Shown: positions 58,030 to 64,000 of the stretch, in pieces | Numbering within the stretch: the first letter of the stretch is position 1 | How the letters are laid out: every line of letters starts with the position of its first letter | Assembly (NCBI RefSeq): GCF_016653635.2 | Contig: NZ_CP067422.1 | Span: 316,001-380,000 of the forward strand | Origin: Skermanella sp. TT6 | GTDB lineage: Bacteria > Pseudomonadota > Alphaproteobacteria > Azospirillales > Azospirillaceae | Direction of reading: 5' to 3' | Length of the DNA stretch: 64,000 nt | Made by a program: the position numbers and the translations under genes | The notes under the pieces: generated by a model | The model's database searches: none | Told to the model about the DNA's origin: nothing | The model's input: only the letters and a program-made list of their open reading frames with translations

Positions 58030-59242
58030 CAGGCTCGCGTCGAGCGATTCGGTCAAACAACGCCAGGTAGTTCGTGGTCGCCACGTCCCAGGTCTGGCAG
58101 CCGGCGACCTCCAATGCTGCGCGGCCCAGGCTGCGGGCCAGGTCGGGATCGTCGCGCAGCCGGGCCATGGCCCGGGCGAGCCAGGCGACGTCCTCCGGAT
58201 CGGGGGAAATCAGCGCCGCGTCGGGTGCGAAGATCCCGGCGGCGCCGACCGAGGCCGCGGTGATCACCGGCAGGCCGGTGGCTGCCGCTTCCAGCAGGAC
58301 GAGGCCGCTGGTCTCGTAGCGCGAGGGAAAGATGAAGAAATCGGCCGAGCGGAACGCCGCCGCGACCCCGTCCGGCCTCATGAAGCCCAGGAAATGGCAG
58401 CGGTCCCCGACGCCCAGCCGCTCCGCCATGGCCGGGAAGGCGCTGCCCTCCGCCTTGCCGACGACCGCGAGATGGACGCCGGGGGTGACGGCGAGCGCTT
58501 TCAGGACGCTGTCCAGGTTCTTCCGGCTGGTCTGGATGTCGCCGACGAAGATGCCGGTCGGGACCCCCTCCGGCAGTCCGAATCGCGCCCTGTCGCCGGG
58601 GCCGGGCCGGAAGCGGGAGAGATCGACGCCGTTGTGGATCGTGACGACGCGGTCGGGCGGGAAGCCCATCCCGATCACCTCGTCGCGCAGCGGATCGGAG
58701 ACAGCGACGATCCGCCCGGACCGGGCGAGGGCGTGGCGCTCGAACAGGCAGTTCGCCTGGCTGTAGAGCCAGCGGTAGGCGCTGTCGGGGCTGCGCTTCA
58801 GGCGCCAGGGATGGTTGGGCGACCGGGTCCAGGTTCGGTGCAGGAAATGGACCGCGTTGACGTCGCTGCGCCCCCACATGCAGAAGCCGTTGGTCACGAC
58901 CAGATCCAGCCGCCGCCGCCGGCGCGCGACCGCCGCCGTGGCCTGGAGCGCCAGGGCCTGGTCGCGCAGCAGCTGGGTCGGCAGCTTCCACGCCTTCAGG
59001 CGCACCACCTCCACGCCGGGGTGCGCCGCCAGCGCCGGATCCGCCTCCTCGCAGAACAGCGTGACGCGATGCCCCCGGGCCAGCGCCGCGGCGGCGATCT
59101 CGCAGTTCACCAGCCCTTGCCCATTCGCGCGGTGGAAGGCGAAGCTGACCATCCCGATGTTCAGGCCGCAATGCTCGGCATGGGCCATGGGCTCGGCATG
59201 GGGCATGGGCTCGGCATGGGCCATGGGCTCGACATGGTTCAT
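57935..59242 (-). CDS. Glycosyltransferase family 4 protein with repeat-derived C-terminus
   Basis: 435 residues, GT-B. NIGMVSFAFHRANGQGLVNCEIA is the family start; VTIHNGVDLSRFRPGPGDR, GIFVGDIQTSRKNLDSVLKAL and the donor-site region FIFPSRYETSGLVLLEAAATGLPVITA (in blocks) are GT4. Two oddities: the first 24 residues are four copies of a 6-residue unit (MAHAEP type) from an 18-bp tandem DNA repeat, and the last ~31 residues, including PMRCAMGATYDRQHASPAPC, are encoded by the MITE-like element. The natural protein probably spans from about residue 25 to IARREP. In-frame ATGs within the repeat make the start ambiguous. Confidence 0.85.
   Translation of the reverse strand: MNHVEPMAHAEPMPHAEPMAHAEHCGLNIGMVSFAFHRANGQGLVNCEIAAAALARGHRVTLFCEEADPALAAHPGVEVVRLKAWKLPTQLLRDQALALQATAAVARRRRRLDLVVTNGFCMWGRSDVNAVHFLHRTWTRSPNHPWRLKRSPDSAYRWLYSQANCLFERHALARSGRIVAVSDPLRDEVIGMGFPPDRVVTIHNGVDLSRFRPGPGDRARFGLPEGVPTGIFVGDIQTSRKNLDSVLKALAVTPGVHLAVVGKAEGSAFPAMAERLGVGDRCHFLGFMRPDGVAAAFRSADFFIFPSRYETSGLVLLEAAATGLPVITAASVGAAGIFAPDAALISPDPEDVAWLARAMARLRDDPDLARSLGRAALEVAGCQTWDVATTNYLALFDRIARREPEAALDQVDPMRCAMGATYDRQHASPAPCIEP
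59172..59242. repeat. 18-bp tandem repeat at the start of a GT4 gene
   Basis: Three near-identical 18-bp units (59180-59197, 59198-59215, 59216-59233; consensus ATGGGCCATGGGCTCGGC) with partial units on each side. Because the unit is a multiple of three, copy-number change alters only the number of MAHAEP hexapeptides, not the frame. Confidence 0.85.
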
Positions 59243-59245
59243 GGA

Positions 59246-60763
59246 TCAGTCCTTGTCGGTGACCAGGATGCGGAACCGCACACCGCCCGACGGGGCCGGC
59301 GCGGACAGCCGCACGGTCAGTTCGGTGAAGGCGCCCTGCTCCGCGGTGGCGATCCACCAGGAGCCGCCGGGATCGCCCATCGGCGTGGCCTGCGGGTTGA
59401 TGCCCCGCGACGAGGCGGCGTAGCAGTTGGTCTGAACCCGGGTGGAGGCGGAACGCGCCCCGGCGGGGACCGCCAGCTCGACCGTGTTCACGGTGTCGCG
59501 GACGCTGACGCGGGTCAGGCCCTCGGTGTAGTCGTTGCCGGCCACCAGCTTCCAGTCGGGCTCGGGCTTGGCCCGGCCGGAGAAGATCAGGCGGAACCGT
59601 CCCTGCCCGTCGCCGGCATGGATCATTCCCTTGGCGCCCGGGGTGAACGGGAAATTGTCCATCTCGATGGTGTTGATGCCCTGGACGAAGGGCAGCTTCA
59701 GGCAATAGTCGCGCGGCCGGGACGCGATCCTGAAGGAATCGTCCCAGTTGAAGCCTGTCCCGACGATCCGGATGCCGGACACCATCGGGTTCTCGCCCGA
59801 CGCCGTCGCGTCGGAGACGATCGCCCCGTTGCCCAGCGCCTCGAACCGGCCATGGATGATTCCGTCGGTCAGCAGGTTGTTCCGCCCCGGCCCCGGCTCC
59901 TGGTAGATGCCGTAGGGCTGGAAGCCGAACGTGGTCTGGTAGCAGGCGAAGCCGCCGCCCAGCCCGGCGTCGGGCCGGCAGCCGATGCCGGCGAACCGGT
60001 TGCCGCCGAACTGGCAATTCAGCATCTTCGTGTCGCCGTTGGTCCTGACCAGATGCAGGCCGTAGTAGTTGTCGGTCGCGGCGACGCTGTACATCATGAT
60101 ATGGCCGTCATCCTGGTCGATGACGATGCCGTTGCGGAACCCGCTGACGAATACCCGCTCCAGCTGCGGCGCGGTCTTCGTGCCCGGCCGGCCGATCCGG
60201 ACGCCGTCGCACTCGGCGGGACTTTCCCCCACCCTGGCCGGGCGCCCCGGCCCTTCGATGGTCAGGTCGCGCAGATACGGCCGGACGTTCATCCGGTTGG
60301 AGTCGCCGGTCAGCTCGACGCAGGGCCTGCCCGGCCCCAGGTCGGCGCAGACCAGGGTCGTCCCGACCGCGTCGGAGAACATCGACACCTGGTCCAGCGT
60401 CAGGGTGCCGCCGACGCGGTAGCGCCGGCCGCCGGGCAGGTAGACCGCCTTCTTCGGCCGCGCCGCCTCGGCTTCCAGGATCGCGAGGCGGATCGCCGCC
60501 TCGTCGATCTCCATCCGCAGGGTGGCGGCGAACGGATACATCTTCCGGGCGGCGTCCAGGGTCGGGAAGACCTCCGACAGGGGATGGCTGGCGCCGTCGC
60601 CGATCGCCCCCTTGTCGGCGACCGACACGGTGCCGGTGCCGCGCAGCACGCCGACCGGGATCGCGTTGGACACCCCGGCGACCATGCCGTAGATGGCGTC
60701 GCGCCCGTCGAGCATCCACGGCCCCGCCAGGGCTCCGGGAATCGCCCCGTGGGCGGCGCTCAT
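59246..60763 (-). CDS. Right-handed beta-helix (pectate-lyase-like) protein
   Basis: 505 residues. SVADKGAIGDGASHPLSE and AAIRLAILEAEAARPKKAVYLPGGRRYRVGGTL are the N-terminal cap of the Pectate_lyase_3/GH28-like family (in blocks); the middle (about 150-330) has beta-helix rungs such as DLTIEGPGR, RVFVSGFRNGIVIDQDDGHIM and LLTDGIIHGRFEALGN. No signal peptide is visible, unlike most polysaccharide lyases, so it may act in the cytoplasm or be exported another way. Likely modifies or trims the polysaccharide of this locus, but enzymatic activity cannot be claimed. ATGA overlap with the upstream GT4 gene. Confidence 0.8.
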   Translation of the reverse strand: MSAAHGAIPGALAGPWMLDGRDAIYGMVAGVSNAIPVGVLRGTGTVSVADKGAIGDGASHPLSEVFPTLDAARKMYPFAATLRMEIDEAAIRLAILEAEAARPKKAVYLPGGRRYRVGGTLTLDQVSMFSDAVGTTLVCADLGPGRPCVELTGDSNRMNVRPYLRDLTIEGPGRPARVGESPAECDGVRIGRPGTKTAPQLERVFVSGFRNGIVIDQDDGHIMMYSVAATDNYYGLHLVRTNGDTKMLNCQFGGNRFAGIGCRPDAGLGGGFACYQTTFGFQPYGIYQEPGPGRNNLLTDGIIHGRFEALGNGAIVSDATASGENPMVSGIRIVGTGFNWDDSFRIASRPRDYCLKLPFVQGINTIEMDNFPFTPGAKGMIHAGDGQGRFRLIFSGRAKPEPDWKLVAGNDYTEGLTRVSVRDTVNTVELAVPAGARSASTRVQTNCYAASSRGINPQATPMGDPGGSWWIATAEQGAFTELTVRLSAPAPSGGVRFRILVTDKD

Positions 60764-61977
60764 CGACCGCCTCCCAGCACCTTCCGATAGACCCGGGAGG
60801 TGCGCTCGGCCACCAGCGACCATTGGAACCGGTCCAGCGCGTAGTGGCGGCACGCCACCCGGTCGGGAACCTTGACGACCCCCAGCAGCACGGCGGCCAA
60901 GCCGTCCGCCAGCCCGGCCTGGCCTCCGTCCTCCAGCACCAGGCCCGGCGACAGGTCGCCCACGACCGAGGGCAGCCCGCCCACCGGCGTCACCAGCGCC
61001 GGGCAGCCGGCGGCCAGGGATTCCGCCGCGACCAGGCCGAAGCCTTCCAGCGTCACCGACGGCACGACCGACAGGTCGGCGGCGCGGTAGTAGAGCGGCA
61101 GTTCGGCATCGGGAATGAACCCCAGCATGCGGACGTGGCGGTCCAGCCCGCGCTCCGCGATCCGGCGCTTCAGCTCGGCCTCGATCGGACCCTTGCCGCC
61201 GATCAGCAGCAGCACGTCGGGAACCGCCTCGCGCAGGTCGCCGATGGCGTCGATCAGGTCCTCCAGGCCCATGCGCCGGCACAGGCGGCGGACGGTCAGC
61301 AGGATCGGCCGGTCCGACGGCAGGTCCAGCAGCCGGCGCGCCTCGGCCGGTGTGGCGTTCTCCTGGAAGAAGCTGTCGGCGACGCCGCCGGGGACCACGT
61401 CTATCCGGTCGCCGGGAACGCGGTAGTGGTTCTCCAGCAGCCGGGCGAAGGCGTCGGACAGGACGACGAAGCGGTCGGCATTGCGGTAGACCGCCGCCTC
61501 GATCAGCCAGCGGCTGCGCTGCGCCAGGAACCCGCCCCCTTCGGCGGCGCATTCGAGCGCCCAGGGGCCGTGGAAGTGCATCACGAAAGGATGTTTGCGC
61601 AGATGGTCGTACAGGGGCAGGCTGTAGAGACCGAAATGGCTGGCGATCAGGTCGGCTCCGCCGGACTTCAGGATCCCGCCGGCCCTGGCCCGGATCGCCT
61701 TCATCCTGACCTTCCAGTCGTCGTCGTGGCGGGCGAAGCTGGTGACCCGGCCGCCGCTGCTGCGGGCGACGCCTTCCGATCCGGCGACCAGCCCGACGAC
61801 GTCGACGCCTTGGTCGGGCAGATGGCGGGCGAGATTGTAATAGACGCAGTCGAGCCCGCCCGGCGTCTCGGGGAACCAGCCGATGCCGATCTGCAGGGTG
61901 GTGACGCGCGCGGGCGGAACCAGCGACAGCGGCTGACGGCCGCCGGGCGCGTCGACGGCAGGATGCGACAAGGTCAT
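60760..61977 (-). CDS. Glycosyltransferase family 4 protein
   Basis: 405 residues, GT-B. QIGIGWFPETPGGLDCVYYNLARHLPD is the N-terminal domain (in blocks) and LTVRRLCRRMGLEDLIDAIGDL, LIGGKGPIEAELKRRI, and VVPSVTLEGFGLVAAESLAAGCPALVTPVGGLP form the GT4 donor domain. First gene of the leftward exopolysaccharide block; an upstream AT-richer gap of about 400 bp separates it from the divergent polymerase gene. Its stop overlaps the beta-helix gene start. Confidence 0.9.
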   Translation of the reverse strand: MTLSHPAVDAPGGRQPLSLVPPARVTTLQIGIGWFPETPGGLDCVYYNLARHLPDQGVDVVGLVAGSEGVARSSGGRVTSFARHDDDWKVRMKAIRARAGGILKSGGADLIASHFGLYSLPLYDHLRKHPFVMHFHGPWALECAAEGGGFLAQRSRWLIEAAVYRNADRFVVLSDAFARLLENHYRVPGDRIDVVPGGVADSFFQENATPAEARRLLDLPSDRPILLTVRRLCRRMGLEDLIDAIGDLREAVPDVLLLIGGKGPIEAELKRRIAERGLDRHVRMLGFIPDAELPLYYRAADLSVVPSVTLEGFGLVAAESLAAGCPALVTPVGGLPSVVGDLSPGLVLEDGGQAGLADGLAAVLLGVVKVPDRVACRHYALDRFQWSLVAERTSRVYRKVLGGGR

Positions 61978-62382
61978 GAAGGAAACACCCGGGTCGTGAC
62001 TGGAATCTGACGCCGGAGGCTAGGGCAATCGCCTCAAATGCCGCCAGATCCTCATCGGAGGGGCCTTCCGGGACGCCAAGGTCCACCCTTCCGGGATGTC
62101 GGGGAAGCGACGGATGGAGCGAAAGGAGGAGCGAAGGAGTAACTGATTATTTTCTTCGGTACGCTCGGACGGGGGCCTATCCTTGGGTGATCCCGATCAT
62201 CCAAGTCTCCGGCCCGACCTGTCGTATGATCCCGAAGACTCCGCGGGCGTTCCGGCCGGTTTCTTCTTCGGACTAATCTTCTTTCCTCGCCCGTCCGGAC
62301 ACTCCGCCTGTGATATTCGAGAGACCGTGCCGTCGCCCGGTCCGGCGATGGCATCGGCCTGCAAATATTCGGGAAGCGGTGA
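61978..62382. other. Divergent intergenic region of the exopolysaccharide locus
   Basis: 405 bp between the leftward GT4 gene and the rightward polymerase gene. Frames here are not protein-like. It presumably contains divergent promoters; I see no clear -35/-10 set, riboswitch or strong hairpin. Confidence 0.45.
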
Positions 62383-63879
62383 ATGACGGCGTACAGCATG
62401 GTTCCTCCCCAGGGTCCGCCCCCGGGTTCACCCAGGGCCCGGCGCGACCGGCAGCTCAAGCTGACGGTGCCGGTCAGCCTGTTCTTCGTCGGCGGCTTCT
62501 GGGCCATCGTGCTGCTGTCCTGCGCGGCGGGGCTGACGGGGGCCACCCGGTTCTTCTATACGCCGCTCGCCTTCGTGATCGGCGCCTTCCTGTTCGTGCG
62601 GTTTCCGGCGGCCTACCTTGTCCATCTCTGGTGGATCTGGTTCCTGACGCCGTTCGTGCGCCGGGTGGTCGATTTCAAGTCGGGCTGGACCGAGTTCAGC
62701 CCGATCATGCTGGCGCCCTACGTGGTCAGCCTGCTGATGCTGGTCACCGTGATCCGGTTCCTGCCCCGGCTCAACCAGCGCGACATGTTCCCCTTCGTGC
62801 CGATCCTGGTGGCGCTGTCGCTGGCCTACCCGGTCGGCGTGATGAACGCCGGCTTCAGCCCGGCCTCGTTCGACGTGCTGAACTGGGTCCTGCCGGTGGT
62901 CATGGGCATCCACATCGCCTTCAGCTGGCGCAGCTACGAGAAGCTGAAGGTCTCGACCGAGCAGGCGTTCCTGATGGGGGCGGCCGTGCTCGGCGCCTAC
63001 GGCATCTACCAGTTCTTCTTCCTGGCGCCGTGGGACGCGTTCTGGATGCGGGTCGTGCAGATGGACTCGATCGGCAGGCCGGCGCCCATGGAGGTGCGGA
63101 TCTTCGGCACGCTGAACTCCCCCGGCCCCTACGCCAACATGCTGGCGGTCAGCCTGCTGATCGTGCTGGGCGCCCGCGGGCGCCTGCCCTTCCTGGCCGG
63201 AATCCCGGCGATCGTGGCGCTGCTGCTGTCGCTGGTCCGGGCCGCCTGGATCGGCTTCGGCGCCGGCCTGTTCATCATGCTCGCCAAGATGGACATGTCC
63301 CGCCGCGCCAAGCTGATCGCGGCCGTGGCGCTGACCGTCGTCCTGTCGCTGCCGCTGCTGTCGGTCGAGGAGGTCTCCAAGACGGTGACGACCCGGATCG
63401 AGAGCATGATCGGCGACAAGGCGCAGGACGACCAGAGCTTCAAGGACCGCGTCCACTTCTTCCAGACCTTCGTCGAGGACGCCCTGTCCAACCCGATCGG
63501 CCAGGGGATCGGCGCCACCGGCGTCGCGACCAAGATCTCCAACAACGGCAAGATGGGCGAGCTCGGCGTGATCGACAGCGGCCTGCTGGAAGTGCCGTTC
63601 GTGCTCGGCTGGCTGGGCGGCGCCCTGTACCTGTCCGGCGTGGCGCTGCTGGTCACCGCCACCTTCAAGCGACGCTGGAGCCGCCAGGACGGCTTCGTCA
63701 CGGTCGCGGAATCGGTGGCCCTGTCGATCCTGGTCCAGATGGTCTTCACGAACATGCTGACCGGCTTCATCGGCACCCTGTTCTGGAGCTTCATCGGCTT
63801 CTCGATCGCGGCCGAGCGGCATTGGGCCTCCCAATCCTCCACCGCCAGATCCTCCAGCCGCGGAGCCTCCGCACCATGA
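62383..63879 (+). CDS. O-antigen/exopolysaccharide polymerase-like membrane protein (Wzy/ExoQ-like)
   Basis: 498 residues with about ten to twelve membrane helices and a large hydrophilic loop (about 340-400, TTRIESMIGDKAQDDQSFKDRVHFFQ in blocks) carrying the RxxxW-like R and H residues typical of the O-antigen ligase/polymerase (Wzy_C) family. Expected to polymerise the flipped repeat units in the periplasm. The first 25 residues are Pro/Arg-rich and cytoplasmic. Its stop overlaps the next glycosyltransferase start (ATGA). Confidence 0.85.
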   Translation: MTAYSMVPPQGPPPGSPRARRDRQLKLTVPVSLFFVGGFWAIVLLSCAAGLTGATRFFYTPLAFVIGAFLFVRFPAAYLVHLWWIWFLTPFVRRVVDFKSGWTEFSPIMLAPYVVSLLMLVTVIRFLPRLNQRDMFPFVPILVALSLAYPVGVMNAGFSPASFDVLNWVLPVVMGIHIAFSWRSYEKLKVSTEQAFLMGAAVLGAYGIYQFFFLAPWDAFWMRVVQMDSIGRPAPMEVRIFGTLNSPGPYANMLAVSLLIVLGARGRLPFLAGIPAIVALLLSLVRAAWIGFGAGLFIMLAKMDMSRRAKLIAAVALTVVLSLPLLSVEEVSKTVTTRIESMIGDKAQDDQSFKDRVHFFQTFVEDALSNPIGQGIGATGVATKISNNGKMGELGVIDSGLLEVPFVLGWLGGALYLSGVALLVTATFKRRWSRQDGFVTVAESVALSILVQMVFTNMLTGFIGTLFWSFIGFSIAAERHWASQSSTARSSSRGASAP

Positions 63880-64000
63880 AGACCACGATGAAGATCAGCG
63901 TCCTTGTTCCCTCCTACCGGCGCCCGCAGGACCTTGCCCGGTGCCTGGCCGGCCTCGCCCGGCAGCGCCGCCCGGCCGACCAGATCGTCGTCGTCGCCCG
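63876..64000 (+). CDS. Glycosyltransferase family 2 protein (5' part only)
   Basis: Only about 41 residues are visible before the right edge. KISVLVPSYRRPQDLARCL and ADQIVVVAR match the opening beta-strand and helix of GT2 (GT-A fold) enzymes. Start overlaps the stop of the polymerase gene by 4 bp, so it belongs to the same transcript. A longer assignment is not possible here. Confidence 0.8.
   Translation, partial: MKTTMKISVLVPSYRRPQDLARCLAGLARQRRPADQIVVVA

Noticed and set aside
59246-60763. Prophage tail-spike gene
   Set aside because: The beta-helix protein is overlapped by a GT4 gene and surrounded by exopolysaccharide genes; no other phage gene is present.
59246-62086. 946-codon frame covering the beta-helix gene and the GT4 gene
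   Set aside because: The N-terminal half is a shadow frame; conserved sequence starts at 60763.

Overview
The window is very GC-rich (about 70%), densely packed and entirely bacterial. Gene content points to an alphaproteobacterium of the Rhodospirillales/Azospirillales type (Azospirillum or Skermanella-like): HWE/HisKA_2 histidine kinases, a CpaA-F/TadBC Flp pilus locus in alphaproteobacterial order, lutABC with a FadR-type regulator, and large exopolysaccharide loci. The genus is inference from gene content. No rRNA, tRNA, CRISPR array, IS transposase or phage gene was seen.

Layout. 1-4967: a truncated PAS histidine kinase, a GAF-HisKA_2 kinase translationally coupled to a single-domain response regulator, a hemerythrin-like protein and a histidine phosphatase. 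4981-5877: NAD(P)HX dehydratase. 6156-9958: lactate oxidation operon lutABC with its GntR/FadR regulator. 10169-11451: a secreted protein and a J-domain protein. 11452-12013: AT-rich control region. 12014-24008: complete tight-adherence (Tad/Flp) locus, from pilin through prepilin peptidase, CpaB, secretin, CpaD, CpaE, CpaF, TadB, TadC, TadD, two TadE-like pseudopilins and a vWA TadG. 24009-24656: array of short palindromic repeats. 25415-28022: first polysaccharide locus (priming glycosyltransferase plus GT4). 28032-30884: 950-residue hybrid HWE kinase.

31289-42086 (all minus strand): thirteen tightly coupled genes forming a type II fatty-acid/polyketide-like biosynthetic operon: ACP, thioesterase, ketosynthase, thioester-reductase-like SDR, two hotdog proteins with complementary active-site losses, ketoreductase, FabI, a half-length Cys-less ketosynthase (chain-length-factor-like), an adenylating ligase, a YrdC/Sua5 protein, and an HlyD plus MFS export pair. 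A GlcG-like gene sits just upstream. I do not recognise a characterised pathway with this exact set; it is the best candidate for an undescribed system here.

43241-46879: two LeuC-like and two LeuD-like genes in one overlapping operon, with no leuB. 47065-48609: PEBP-like secreted protein and an AraC regulator. 48946-64000: a large exopolysaccharide locus with flippase, aminosugar transaminase, Wzc-like autokinase, several glycosyltransferases, a beta-helix protein and a Wzy-like polymerase; the last gene runs off the right edge.

Two dispersed non-coding repeat families cross these regions. One is a roughly 200-bp MITE-like element with imperfect terminal inverted repeats and two internal hairpins (four copies near 5922, 46904, 48750 and 57868); one copy forms the last ~31 codons of a glycosyltransferase gene. 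The other is a roughly 48-bp double hairpin (near 10098 and 48888), both copies directly 3' of a gene.
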